A DNA stretch of 64,000 bases from Streptomyces sp. NBC_00236 (GCF_036195045.1 NZ_CP108100.1:5890001-5954000), one strand, 5' to 3'; positions 1-6,338 are shown, counted from the stretch's first letter. Numbers and translations are program-made. Notes: generated from the letters alone by a model not told the origin.

Positions 1-291
1 CAGACCTGCGCGGCACTGACCAGAGAAGATGTCATGCGTGATGCGAACGTACGTGGCGACCATGAGAACGAAGGAGTCGTCCCACATCGTTGCCTGTGCC
101 GATGCCCACAGCTCCGTCCACGTGGCCTTCTCGGGCTCCGTCCAGTCACGCCCTGACGGCATGTCCGGCGCCGGCAGATCGCATCCGTCGAGAGGAAGCA
201 CGACAGGGCCTGTCACCCTGCGCGATCCCTTCCCGCGGTACTCCCTGCTGCCCGGGTTGTTGAGATCTCGTCGCGGTCCAGGGGCAACCAT
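1..291 (-). CDS. Phage terminase small subunit (partial, 3' end beyond window)
   Basis: The frame is open for 97 codons from ATG at 291 to the window edge, so only the N-terminal part is seen. A GGAGG ribosome site lies about 8 nt upstream of the ATG (complement of 302-306), which fixes the start. The product opens with a basic Pro/Arg-rich stretch, then a segment with VVLPLDG, then WTEPEKATWTELWASAQ and VATYVRITHDIFSG. This order (short basic leader, Trp-rich helical region, hydrophobic helix) matches what I know of actinophage P27-type small terminase subunits, which recognise phage DNA and recruit the large subunit for packaging. The large subunit gene would be expected next, left of position 1. 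The family call is by pattern, not by search. Confidence 0.7.
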   Translation of the reverse strand, partial: MVAPGPRRDLNNPGSREYRGKGSRRVTGPVVLPLDGCDLPAPDMPSGRDWTEPEKATWTELWASAQATMWDDSFVLMVATYVRITHDIFSGQCRAGL

Positions 292-312
292 CGCGCCCCC
301 TCCTTTCCATAG

Positions 313-342
313 TTGACACGGCAACATCCCTTGACGTACAGG
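313..342 (+). promoter_or_regulatory. Candidate sigma-70-type promoter for the small membrane protein gene
   Basis: TTGACA at 313-318 and TACAGG at 337-342 are separated by 18 bp and face the rightward gene at 513. The -35 hexamer is a perfect consensus, the -10 is weak. The rest of the 292-512 gap shows no gene; because it sits just upstream of the terminase small subunit it could also hold the packaging site, but I see no cos-like repeats. Confidence 0.35.
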
Positions 343-512
343 GCGTTCCGTGGGAAGGTGCTTGCGCACCGGGGCTTTGATCCGGAACGCCACCACGGGC
401 GGACCCACGTGGACGCGTCGCGCATTGCGACCGACGCCAAGCTTGCAGTCATTCGACCGCAACGGAGTGCGCCCTTTTCCGGGCCTCCGTCGTGTAGGCG
501 AAGGGTCCACCC

Positions 513-728
513 ATGTCTGTACCTCTTATTGATTTCCTTGCCATGTCCCCGCAGGCGTTTGCCCTCGTCATGGCTGCCGTTGTGCTCGTCGTGTTCGCCC
601 TCTGCGGGACGTTCCTCCTGGCGCTTCACATCAGCGGTGTCCGAAGCGTCAAGGGCGCCGACAAGGCTGCGGCAATTCAGGCCATTGGCGACGCAGTGAA
701 GTCGTTCCCGTTCTGGCGCCGGAAGTAG
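513..728 (+). CDS. Small single-pass membrane protein, holin-like
   Basis: Encodes 71 residues starting at ATG 513, preceded by a purine-rich GAAGGG about 8 nt upstream. Residues about 14-37 form one long hydrophobic segment (AFALVMAAVVLVVFALCGTF), followed by a basic C-terminal tail ending in FWRRK. Size, topology and position next to packaging genes fit a small phage holin or other lysis or superinfection protein, but single-pass phage membrane proteins are too featureless to assign firmly. It is the only rightward gene in the left 3.6 kb and has its own candidate promoter and a terminator just behind it. Holin function is inference. Confidence 0.6.
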   Translation: MSVPLIDFLAMSPQAFALVMAAVVLVVFALCGTFLLALHISGVRSVKGADKAAAIQAIGDAVKSFPFWRRK

Positions 729-733
729 TACCC

Positions 734-760
734 GCCCCCGCGACAACGAGCCGCGGGGGC
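734..760. terminator. Bidirectional terminator-like hairpin
   Basis: A perfect 9-bp stem (GCCCCCGCG at 734-742 with its complement at 752-760) and a 9-nt loop lie between the 3' ends of the rightward gene ending at 728 and the leftward gene ending at 784. Convergent genes with a shared G/C-rich hairpin are the usual Streptomyces arrangement. Confidence 0.7.
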
Positions 761-783
761 AAGCTTGTTCAGCCGGCGGGGCA

Positions 784-1011
784 TCAGGCCGACGTGGCAG
801 CGATGGCGCACACGGCGTTCACCGGAACCAGCCAGGGCACCAACTCGCCGTCGGTGAGCACGAACGAGAGCCGCCCTCCGTCGTACAGGTGCGAGGAGTC
901 GGACACGCTCGTGATGGTCCCGGACAGGTCACCGCCAGGCAGCCGGACTGTGACGCCTTCGCCTTCCAGTTCCAGCACGCGGGCGATGATGTCGCGGGTG
1001 TAGTTGCTCAT
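784..1011 (-). CDS. Hypothetical small phage protein
   Basis: Encodes 75 residues. ATG at 1011 has GGAG 5 nt upstream and overlaps the stop of the preceding gene (ATGA at 1008-1011), so the two are probably translationally coupled. The product has a short helical N-terminus, then beta-rich sequence containing VTVRLPGGDLSGTITSV and a Trp near the C-terminus, which suggests a small SH3-like or OB-like barrel. I recognise no family. It is last in a four-gene leftward operon (2619 to 784). Confidence 0.6.
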   Translation of the reverse strand: MSNYTRDIIARVLELEGEGVTVRLPGGDLSGTITSVSDSSHLYDGGRLSFVLTDGELVPWLVPVNAVCAIAATSA

Positions 1012-1397
1012 CGGTGCTCCGTCGTGTAGCCGCGCTCGGCATAGGGGTTGGCGGTCCGGGATGTGTTGACGCGCTGCGGGACGGGCGGCCGGTTGCCGTC
1101 CTCGTCCAGGCCGTGCTTCCGCCGGTACTCGGCTACGCCGGCGCTGACGGTTCCCGCAGTGCCCTGGACGTCGCCACCACGGTCCCCGCCGGAGCGTGGG
1201 CCCTGTGGCGCGGGGTTGGCTGCGGACAGCTCCGCGGCGAACGCCGTTGCGTCGGCCGTGAGCGCTGCCTCGTCCGCGCCCTGGAGCCGTGCGGACTGCT
1301 CCACGGTCAGGCCAGCCGTCAGGCCGGCGCGGAGCCGAGCAAGCTCAAGTTCCGTACCCACAAGGGGAGTTGGCGGGGTCTGCTGTTGGTCGGTCAT
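1008..1397 (-). CDS. Hypothetical phage protein, scaffold-like N-terminus
   Basis: Encodes 129 residues from ATG 1397, with AGAGGA in the leader just upstream. Residues about 14-60 are a charged, Ala/Leu-rich helical segment with a GLTVEQSARLQGADEA motif of the kind seen near the start of actinophage scaffolding or minor head proteins. The middle is Gly/Pro/Arg-rich and probably disordered, and the C-terminus (NPYAERGYTTEHR) is polar. Overlap with the next gene by 4 nt shows co-translation. A head-assembly role fits being upstream of the terminase but is inference. Confidence 0.55.
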   Translation of the reverse strand: MTDQQQTPPTPLVGTELELARLRAGLTAGLTVEQSARLQGADEAALTADATAFAAELSAANPAPQGPRSGGDRGGDVQGTAGTVSAGVAEYRRKHGLDEDGNRPPVPQRVNTSRTANPYAERGYTTEHR

Positions 1398-1411
1398 GGT
1401 TCCTCTTCTGG

Positions 1412-2293
1412 TCAGAAGGAGCGGCCGGAGCGGGCACGGAGCACGCGCTCACGCTCATATGTGGGGCGCGGTTCGGCGGGCTGCGGCGTGGGGACGATCG
1501 GCGTTTCCCACGTTTCGAGAATCGCCTTCGGGGCGTCAGCAACGGCCCCGCGGTTCTCGTACGCCTCCTGCGCCGCAACGACGGTCTCCACGTCCTCCGG
1601 GACGTAGGCAACGCCGTTCATCTGCGCAAGCCACACGAGGTGAGAGAGCGTGTAGCGTCGTGACTTCATCGCTTCGAACTGTTCCGCGGGCGTCGCGTCA
1701 GACACGTCCTGGACGTCCCCGAAGCCGCTGTCTTTCGCCCGCTGATACAAACTCGTCAGGCCGGTAAGTTCGCCCTGAGACAGCGCCTCCCACTGTGCGG
1801 CCCGAATGTTCTTCAACGCCGGCACAAGGGCACGGATAGCCGTGTACGCCTCCGCAGCCTCCCCGCCGGCCGTCAGCGCCTCGTCGGCGGTACGGACGTC
1901 ACCGAGGGCCGTGACGTGCTTCCTGGCCTCCGCCAGAACGTCGCGGAGCTGCACCTCCAGCGCTGCCAGAATCTCCGAACGGTGTGCCTCACGGAGGAGC
2001 TTCAGGCCGGTATTGCCGATGTAGTCCCGGTGAAGGGCCGCCAGGCGGTTGCGTACTGCCTGAGCACCACTGGCCGCCACATAGGCAGTCTGCGCGCGCT
2101 GTTCGACGTCGTCGGGCCAGACGCCCGTGTCGAGATAGCCCGCAATCGCCTCGTCGGCCACGTGCTGCGCCGCCTCGTCCGGTGTGGATGTCTCCGGGAC
2201 CCGGCGGAGGAGTTCCTCCACGCGCGCCTTGCGTTCGAAGTGCTCCGCAATCTCTGGCACGGCTGCGTGAGCCGCTTCGAGCTGTGTGTTCAC
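1412..2293 (-). CDS. Hypothetical alpha-helical phage protein (293 aa)
   Basis: Starts at GTG 2293 with GAGAGGA about 8 nt upstream, and ends 15 bp before the next gene. The product is acidic, rich in Ala/Glu/Arg heptad-like segments and without signal peptide or membrane segment; the last 30 residues turn basic and Pro-rich. No enzymatic motif is visible and I do not recognise a family. Its position between a zinc-binding protein and a scaffold-like protein suggests a virion or DNA-packaging accessory role, but nothing in the sequence proves it. Confidence 0.55.
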   Translation of the reverse strand: MNTQLEAAHAAVPEIAEHFERKARVEELLRRVPETSTPDEAAQHVADEAIAGYLDTGVWPDDVEQRAQTAYVAASGAQAVRNRLAALHRDYIGNTGLKLLREAHRSEILAALEVQLRDVLAEARKHVTALGDVRTADEALTAGGEAAEAYTAIRALVPALKNIRAAQWEALSQGELTGLTSLYQRAKDSGFGDVQDVSDATPAEQFEAMKSRRYTLSHLVWLAQMNGVAYVPEDVETVVAAQEAYENRGAVADAPKAILETWETPIVPTPQPAEPRPTYERERVLRARSGRSF

Positions 2294-2367
2294 TTGGTTT
2301 CCTCTCGGGTATGACTCAGGCCCTCACCACGCCGGCAAGGGCCTGTCTGTGCGGGGCTGTGCGGCCG

Positions 2368-2619
2368 TCAGGCGGCGTCGTACAGGCCGATGTACTCGAA
2401 GTGCGCGGCCCGTACCGCGCGCCTCTCACGCAGGCGCGCAAGGACATCCACGGAGTTCGCCTCGTACCGCCTCTTCGCCTCGTCACAGGCACACGTACGG
2501 CACTGCTTCTTCAGGCCGGACGCGTTGGCGGCGTCCTTGTGCCAGTGCTCGGTAGTCAGTGGGAGCACCGTCCCGCAGGTACGGCAGGCGCCTTTCGGTC
2601 GGTCCGGTACGTCGCTCAT
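2368..2619 (-). CDS. Small Cys4 zinc-ribbon protein, HNH/endonuclease VII-like zinc module
   Basis: Encodes 83 residues from ATG 2619, with GGAG 8 nt upstream. Residues about 12-44 carry CRTC, then HWHKDAANASGLKKQCRTC: two CxxC pairs about 28 residues apart around a basic loop. That is the zinc-binding half of many phage HNH and recombination endonuclease VII proteins, but the catalytic HNH/DH part is absent and the rest is a basic helix. It is either a stand-alone nucleic-acid-binding module or a remnant. It heads the leftward operon 2619-784 and follows a long structured leader. Confidence 0.6.
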   Translation of the reverse strand: MSDVPDRPKGACRTCGTVLPLTTEHWHKDAANASGLKKQCRTCACDEAKRRYEANSVDVLARLRERRAVRAAHFEYIGLYDAA

Positions 2620-2675
2620 CGCGGTTCTCCGTCCTTCTCGCTAGTCAGATATCTCGCTGGTTCGGGCAAAAAGAT

Positions 2676-2862
2676 CGTGGTCCGGCCGTGGAGCACGTCG
2701 ACAACTGAGCGGGAGAGTCGCTCGTCGTCGGTGCTCAACACAGCCGGACCACGTGATCCCGGCGCCTACGTCGTGGCGGAACGGACGCGCCGGAGTATGG
2801 GATCCCGCCCCCGCTGGAGCGACGGAGCCGGCCCGGAGGATGTGGGCAGCGTCGACGTGCTC
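2676..2862 (-). promoter_or_regulatory. Structured 5' leader with two mutually exclusive pairings
   Basis: Positions 2676-2753 fold into a 78-nt imperfect hairpin of about 30 pairs: an 11-bp base (2676-2686 with 2743-2753), a 6-bp block (2691-2696 with 2731-2736), further short blocks, and a 5-bp tip (2707-2711 with 2719-2723). The segment GAGCACGTCGAC at 2691-2702, part of that hairpin, is also a perfect 12-bp complement of GTCGACGTGCTC at 2851-2862, so it can pair with only one partner at a time. A leftward transcript starting right of 2862 would carry both alternatives before the ATG at 2619. Attenuator-like control is inferred from geometry only. Confidence 0.5.
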
Positions 2863-2928
2863 AACAGCGGAAGCGGGATCGTGCGCCACGTCCCACGCGA
2901 GAGGAGTCGCGGGGCGGCGCAGTGCGCA

Positions 2929-2970
2929 CGGGAGTCCGGCTCGCCCCAGAGGCTGAGGCCAGGACTCCCG
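2929..2970. repeat. Inverted repeat / hairpin
   Basis: CGGGAGTCC at 2929-2937 is the exact complement of 2962-2970, and the interior can continue pairing with small bulges down to a 5-nt loop near 2946-2950. It lies upstream of the leader structure of the operon beginning at 2619. It is not followed by a T run on either strand, so a simple terminator is not clear. Confidence 0.5.
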
Positions 2971-3037
2971 CGGTTCATGGAGGCTACGGTGTGTAACCAG
3001 TGCGGCGGCTCGCGCGCGTGCGCGATGAAACCACCTT

Positions 3038-3054
3038 CCACATTAGTTATGTGG
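3038..3054. promoter_or_regulatory. Palindrome in AT-rich patch, candidate repressor site
   Basis: CCACAT (3038-3043), 5-nt spacer TAGTT, ATGTGG (3049-3054). It sits in the only AT-rich stretch of the interval (about 3030-3170), where a promoter would be expected, and its size fits a dimeric phage repressor. No second copy was seen nearby. Confidence 0.35.
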
Positions 3055-3395
3055 GAAAAACCCCGAATTGTTTCACTCCGAGATCAGACCGTTACAAGAA
3101 TGGCCCTATTTGTGGCGCGCATCACACCGTTGGGTCAGTATATGGACTGCTAAGTGTCCGAAAACTGAGATGCGACCCTCCACCCACTCCGCGGCCCACC
3201 TCCCGCGAGACGTCGAACGGCGGGGCGATGGAGCTCAAAGCCCTGGAAGGCCCCTCAGAGGCTCCCGCAGCGCTTCACGGTAACCGGATGCCGGAAAGGT
3301 GTGCCAGGCGCTCAGGGGGGCATGCAGGGGCGCGCACGGCCCCTTGCTGCTCCTCCGCCTCCCTCGCGCCCGCGCGTGGGGTTGCCGACGTCGAG

Positions 3396-3416
3396 CGGGG
3401 GCCTCTTCCGCCCCCG
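3396..3416. terminator. Short G/C hairpin, terminator-like
   Basis: CGGGGGC at 3396-3402 and its complement at 3410-3416 form a 7-bp stem with a 7-nt pyrimidine loop. It lies 11 bp left of the long palindrome starting at 3428. Confidence 0.4.
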
Positions 3417-3427
3417 GACAGACTGGA

Positions 3428-3518
3428 GGCCAAAATGACAAACTAACCTCCATTTTCACTTCTCTCTTAGACGCGTTAAGGAGAACTGAAAGTAAGGGGT
3501 TAGTTTGTCATTCTGGCC
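3428..3518. repeat. 91-bp long imperfect palindrome, possible structured RNA or origin element
   Basis: The outer arms, 3428-3448 and 3498-3518, are complementary at 20 of 21 positions. The interior continues to pair with small bulges (about 3454-3458 with 3487-3491, 3460-3464 with 3481-3485, 3466-3470 with 3476-3480) to a 5-nt loop ACGCG at 3471-3475. The arms are AT-richer than the surroundings (for example TGACAAACTAACC). A second small palindrome, GGCCA-AAC-TGGCC (3515-3527), overlaps its right end. It is far longer than a terminator and encodes no plausible peptide. Confidence 0.6.
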
Positions 3519-3602
3519 AAACTGGCCCCCGAAACGGGCCCGCAAACCGGACATAGGGGGCGCAGGTCAAACTACGACCCTGTTTCAGGAGAGGAGCACC
3601 CT

Positions 3603-3752
3603 GTGCGCTTCACTCTCGGAATGGACAGAAGTTTGTCCAGCAGCGCCGCGGAGGGCGTCGACGGCGAATGGGCGGACGTCGACGAGGCGCCCGGACATGA
3701 CTCTGCCCCGTCCCCGGGTGAGCCGGAGCGGGGCAGTCGTCGTTACGGATAG
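3603..3752 (+). CDS. Small hypothetical protein (49 aa)
   Basis: A GTG at 3603 is preceded by AGGAGAGGAG ending 6 nt upstream, one of the strongest ribosome sites in the element. The 49-residue product begins MRFTLGMDRSLSSSA, is acidic in the middle (GEWADVDEAPGH), and ends in basic SRRYG. It has no recognisable domain. The gene is too small for most gene callers. Its 3' end overlaps a terminator-like hairpin. It is the only rightward gene downstream of the hairpin-rich interval and could be an early regulator or inhibitor; that is speculation. Confidence 0.5.
   Translation: MRFTLGMDRSLSSSAAEGVDGEWADVDEAPGHDSAPSPGEPERGSRRYG
3703..3736. terminator. Terminator-like hairpin overlapping gene end
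   Basis: CTGCCCCG at 3703-3710 pairs exactly with 3729-3736 across an 18-nt loop. It overlaps the 3' end of the small rightward gene and lies just beyond the 3' end of the leftward gene at 3759. Confidence 0.5.
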
Positions 3753-3758
3753 TGAGCG

Positions 3759-4274
3759 TCAGACGGTCGCGAAGGCGTTCCCGGGGTACATACCGCGCGC
3801 CTCCGTGAGGCAGTCCGGGTGCACGAGGTGGAACGTCTCGCCCATCTCGACGATGGTCAGCGGCTTGAAGTCCTCGTGGTCCTCCCCGCAGTGCACGCAG
3901 AGCGGCGCCCAGCCGGCGCACTCGACGCACGCCAGCTCACCCCACGGGGTCTGTCGCGGGTGCACCGTGACGGAGCGGCCACAGTCGCAGGTACCGCAGT
4001 CCTTCGGGTCGGGGGCGTCGACGACCTCCATACTGGCTGCCAGTGCCTCCGCGACGAGGACGAGGCAGTCAGCATCACGCAGCTTCGTCGCCGTGCCGAG
4101 CACGTAGACGGCTTCAAAGTCCGTGACGCTGTAGTCCGTGTGGAGTGCGTACGTCGTCTGCGCTCCCACCTGAGCGGCGACGTCGATCGCGAAGGCGCGG
4201 AGCCGGTTGCGCTGGGCGGCCGTCGACGTCGGGCCGACAACGAGGGCGGTGGAGGCGGGGGCGTATGCGAACAT
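3759..4274 (-). CDS. Hypothetical zinc-binding phage protein (171 aa)
   Basis: ATG at 4274 has GAAGGAG 6-7 nt upstream. The N-terminal half (about residues 1-85) looks like a small alpha/beta domain. The second half carries CGTCDCG (about 92-98), CVEC (about 115-118), CVHC (about 126-129) and a final HLVHPDC (about 148-154), enough for two or more zinc sites. I know of no named family with this layout. It stands alone, divergent from the ribbon-helix-helix-like gene, with a hairpin in its leader (4297-4333), so the two may share control of the lysogenic state. Confidence 0.6.
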   Translation of the reverse strand: MFAYAPASTALVVGPTSTAAQRNRLRAFAIDVAAQVGAQTTYALHTDYSVTDFEAVYVLGTATKLRDADCLVLVAEALAASMEVVDAPDPKDCGTCDCGRSVTVHPRQTPWGELACVECAGWAPLCVHCGEDHEDFKPLTIVEMGETFHLVHPDCLTEARGMYPGNAFATV

Positions 4275-4296
4275 GGCGTGCTCCTTCAGGGGAGTT

Positions 4297-4333
4297 CACA
4301 GGCCCGCTCTCCGGCAAGATGCGCGGGCCTGTG
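4297..4333. promoter_or_regulatory. 11-bp inverted repeat in the leader of the 4274 gene
   Basis: CACAGGCCCGC at 4297-4307 is perfectly complementary to 4323-4333 with a 15-nt loop. For the leftward gene it lies 23 nt upstream of the start codon and just before the ribosome site. It may be a leader attenuator or a terminator protecting the divergent gene. Confidence 0.45.
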
Positions 4334-4354
4334 GCGTGCCCCCGGGCTGTTCCC

Positions 4355-4409
4355 GGGTGGTTGACCACCCCTGAAGAGTGACACACGCTTGCGGGGTGGT
4401 CAACCACCC
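4355..4409. promoter_or_regulatory. Twin 16-bp palindromic operators
   Basis: Two near-identical palindromes, GGGTGGTTGACCACCC (4355-4370) and GGGTGGTCAACCACCC (4394-4409), lie 39 bp apart centre to centre, each followed by a related AGAGTG-type tail. The second ends 15 bp before the ATG at 4425. Their symmetry and repetition are typical of sites for a dimeric repressor, most simply the CopG-like protein they precede. Confidence 0.7.
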
Positions 4410-4424
4410 TGTCAGAGTGTCGTC

Positions 4425-4607
4425 ATGGCCAACATGCATAAGCACCCTGTCCGCGGTCTGCGCGGCATCGATGACGCTCTATGGACCGACTTCGACACCG
4501 CAACGTCGACGGTAGGGGCGGACCGCTCGTCAACGCTCAAGGCCTACATGGAGTGGTACGTCAGGCGAGAGGGAGCGACGCTTCCCGAACGTCCGCCGGC
4601 CGAGTAG
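4425..4607 (+). CDS. Ribbon-helix-helix (CopG/Arc-like) DNA-binding protein
   Basis: Encodes 60 residues from ATG 4425; an upstream GTG at 4389 would run through the operator and is unlikely. The pattern is a short beta strand (HPVRGLRGI), then DDALWTDFDTATSTVG and a second helix with STLKAYMEWYVRREG, matching the strand-helix-helix layout of phage and plasmid RHH proteins, which bind palindromic operators as dimers of dimers. Two palindromes sit directly upstream, supporting autoregulation. No clear Shine-Dalgarno is visible, so the mRNA may be leaderless or poorly translated. A terminator follows at 4617. Confidence 0.65.
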   Translation: MANMHKHPVRGLRGIDDALWTDFDTATSTVGADRSSTLKAYMEWYVRREGATLPERPPAE

Positions 4608-4616
4608 TGCAGCGGA

Positions 4617-4647
4617 AAGCCCCCGCCGGTTCGCCCGACGGGGGCTT
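4617..4647. terminator. Bidirectional terminator
   Basis: A 9-bp stem AAGCCCCCG (4617-4625) with 4639-4647 and a 13-nt loop, between the convergent CopG-like gene and the integrase gene. Confidence 0.75.
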
Positions 4648-4665
4648 CCGTGTGCTGTGAGGCGG

Positions 4666-6132
4666 CTACACGGCCTGCTCTGCCGCCTCCTCCGCGGCAT
4701 CCGCCTCCGGGTCCTCTCGCACCCAGTCGATGTCCAGGCGGTCGGTACACGCCTTCGGGTGAAGCACGACACGCAGCCCCATCGAGCGGAGCAGGCGCGT
4801 CTTGCCTGCCTCATCCGACGCCGCCCATGCGTCGCCCATGGTCCGCCCGGTAGGCGTCTCTACCTCCCGCACTTCCGGGTCATGAGCAGCAAGGAGGGCG
4901 GCGTAGGCGGCTTCGAGATTGGCGGACATCTCTTCGTACGTCGTCAGCATCAGGGGCCCTGCCGTGGCCATCTGTGCGCCGATGCGCGCGGCTTGTTCCT
5001 GCGCCTCCACCATCTCCGCGGAGAGGTCGTTGCCGCCCTCAAGGTGTATGTCAACTTCTGCGAAGCGTCCGTAGACCTTGAGGAACTCCTCTTCCACCCT
5101 GCCGTTCAAGGTCTCCTGATAGATGGTGACGTGGCCGGCCTTGCAGCGGTAGAGGGGGACACCTTTGTCGCTGGTCCCGCCGTTCAGCCGTCCCGCGCAC
5201 CGGTAGCACGTCGACATCTCGGCACACCGGGGCGTTTCCTGGCGTGGAGCACGATCGACGCCCGTCGCCAGGTTTAGCATCCGTTGACGCACTGCGAGCA
5301 GTTCGGCAGCGCTGATGACGGGCTCCGCGAACTGAACTGGCGTGACGCCGTCGGCCGCCAGGACAAGCGAGCCCTTGTGGTTGCGCTGTCCACGCAGTGT
5401 TGGGGCCTTCAGTAGGCGGCGCCACTGGGGCTCGCTCAGTCCGACGGTCCGCGCGGTGCTGGCGACGGTGCCGCCCGCGATCAGTTCGCTGACTCCTGCG
5501 CAGACCTTCTGTGCCTGCTCGGGGTCTACCTCCAGGTAGGCGGCTCCATCGCGACGAACGATGCGGTAGCCAAAGGGAGCGCGGCCCGCTCCCCAACGGC
5601 CCTGTGCGCGTCGGGTGGCGTGGCCGTCTGAGATGCGGTCCTTGATGAGGTCCCGCTCCCACTCCGCCAGCGCTGCGAGTACGACAGCGACCATGCGCCC
5701 TGTCGGGGTGCTCGTGTTGATCGTGTTGTCCGTGGTGGCGACGCGAACGGCGTGAGCCTCACCCCAAGCCGTCAGGCGGAGGAACTCGGAGACGCTGCGG
5801 GCATAGCGATCCAGCTTCCAACCGATCATCATCCGCCTGATGACTCCCGCGCGGTCCAGGCGGCGGGATTGCTCTACATCGTGCATGAGGCGCCGCATGT
5901 CCTTGCGCAGCTCCAGAGGGCGGGCTCCGGAAACTCCGGCATCCACGTACTCGCGCACTTCGACTTGGTCTCTCGTCACGCCAAGTTCGGCTAGCCACCG
6001 CTGGAACTCGGATCCGTCCATCCACGACTCGTAGGCGGAGCGCTGTGTGTCGATGCTTGCCGACCCGTCGCTGTCTCTGCTGAGTCGCAGGTACGCGTAG
6101 AGAATGACCAGGATCTGTGATGGTGATGTCAT
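4666..6132 (-). CDS. int: Large serine recombinase (phage integrase)
   Basis: A 488-residue serine integrase, which recombines attP and attB for integration. The N-terminal resolvase domain (about 8-165) has the catalytic serine in [10 protein letters not shown] (Ser18) and the active-site segments YVDAGVSG (62-69) and [10 protein letters not shown]. The recombinase domain (about 185-290) has FGYR at 187-190. A minimal zinc ribbon follows with Cys309, Cys312, Cys330 and His334, and a coiled coil at about 370-415. The protein is about 120 residues shorter than the phiC31 enzyme. ATG at 6132 is the only plausible start, yet no ribosome site is visible before it because host DNA begins about 20 bp away. 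In the excised circle a different sequence would precede it. Confidence 0.93.
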   Translation of the reverse strand: MTSPSQILVILYAYLRLSRDSDGSASIDTQRSAYESWMDGSEFQRWLAELGVTRDQVEVREYVDAGVSGARPLELRKDMRRLMHDVEQSRRLDRAGVIRRMMIGWKLDRYARSVSEFLRLTAWGEAHAVRVATTDNTINTSTPTGRMVAVVLAALAEWERDLIKDRISDGHATRRAQGRWGAGRAPFGYRIVRRDGAAYLEVDPEQAQKVCAGVSELIAGGTVASTARTVGLSEPQWRRLLKAPTLRGQRNHKGSLVLAADGVTPVQFAEPVISAAELLAVRQRMLNLATGVDRAPRQETPRCAEMSTCYRCAGRLNGGTSDKGVPLYRCKAGHVTIYQETLNGRVEEEFLKVYGRFAEVDIHLEGGNDLSAEMVEAQEQAARIGAQMATAGPLMLTTYEEMSANLEAAYAALLAAHDPEVREVETPTGRTMGDAWAASDEAGKTRLLRSMGLRVVLHPKACTDRLDIDWVREDPEADAAEEAAEQAV

Positions 6133-6165
6133 GTACTCGAAGCTACCCGCTATCGGGGGAGTGGG
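6133..6165. other. attR junction of the prophage
   Basis: Left of here is integrase; from about 6156 rightward the frame encodes [14 protein letters not shown], a stretch I know from the middle of Streptomyces MTH1187-type thiamine-binding proteins, while the codons just before it (RSYPLS) do not resemble the family. The crossover must lie in or just left of this interval. The core cannot be delimited without attL, which is outside the window. Confidence 0.7.
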
Positions 6166-6317
6166 ACGAGGTCATGGACGTCGTCAAGCGCGCCGTCGCG
6201 GCCGTAGAGGCGCGCGCCGGACGGGTCTCCCTCGTACTCAAGGCCGACATCCGCCCGGGTGTCACCGACGGTCTGACCTCCAAGGTCGAGACGGTCGAGC
6301 GGTACCTCGCGGACTGA
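6156..6317 (+). pseudogene. MTH1187-family thiamine-binding protein, 3' fragment split by the prophage
   Basis: The 53 codons to the TGA at 6315-6317 encode the C-terminal half of a protein that is normally about 97-100 residues, including [16 protein letters not shown] and the closing [11 protein letters not shown]. The family is a small ferredoxin-like fold binding thiamine or related ligands. The N-terminal half is missing because the serine integrase attachment site lies in the coding sequence. ATGs in the prophage side (6117, 6120, 6126) are in frame and could give a chimeric 66-residue product that would not fold normally. The rest should be found at attL. A terminator follows at 6339. 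Confidence 0.8.
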
Positions 6318-6338
6318 TCCGGTCCGCGCTCGCACGTC

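Larger units (their letters stand above)
2620..3602. other. Non-coding, hairpin-rich interval of the prophage
   Basis: About 980 bp with no open frame that has both a ribosome site and plausible protein composition on either strand. It holds five inverted-repeat structures (2676-2753, 2929-2970, 3038-3054, 3396-3416, 3428-3518) and two AT-richer patches (about 3030-3170 and 3425-3515) against a G/C-rich background. Its right side faces the small rightward gene at 3603 and its left side is the leader of the operon starting at 2619. A phage control region, replication origin or source of small RNA are all possible. Confidence 0.6.
1..6155. mobile_element. Right end of an integrated prophage / phage-derived element (attR side)
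   Basis: The block is bounded on the right by a serine integrase whose 5' end abuts a truncated chromosomal gene, and on the left it runs out of the window inside a terminase small subunit gene. Its contents are short phage-style genes, mostly on the minus strand with start-stop overlaps, plus a CopG-like regulator and about 1 kb of hairpin-rich non-coding DNA. These genes have no place in the conserved Streptomyces gene order that starts right after 6317. A terminase gene argues for a true temperate phage rather than a conjugative element, but capsid and tail genes lie outside the window. The exact right boundary is inferred to within about 20 bp. Confidence 0.85.

Noticed and set aside
213..746. 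177-codon minus-strand frame between terminase and the small membrane protein
   Set aside because: It overlaps the well-supported plus-strand gene and the terminase start, and its composition is charged and low in hydrophobics.
2641..3041. Possible small minus-strand genes in the prophage gap
   Set aside because: They lack ribosome sites and have Arg/Ser/Pro-rich shadow-like composition; the DNA is better explained by hairpins.
6100..6170. tRNA as prophage attachment site
   Set aside because: No cloverleaf can be formed; the flanking sequence is protein coding and the integrase is of the serine class, which commonly uses genes.
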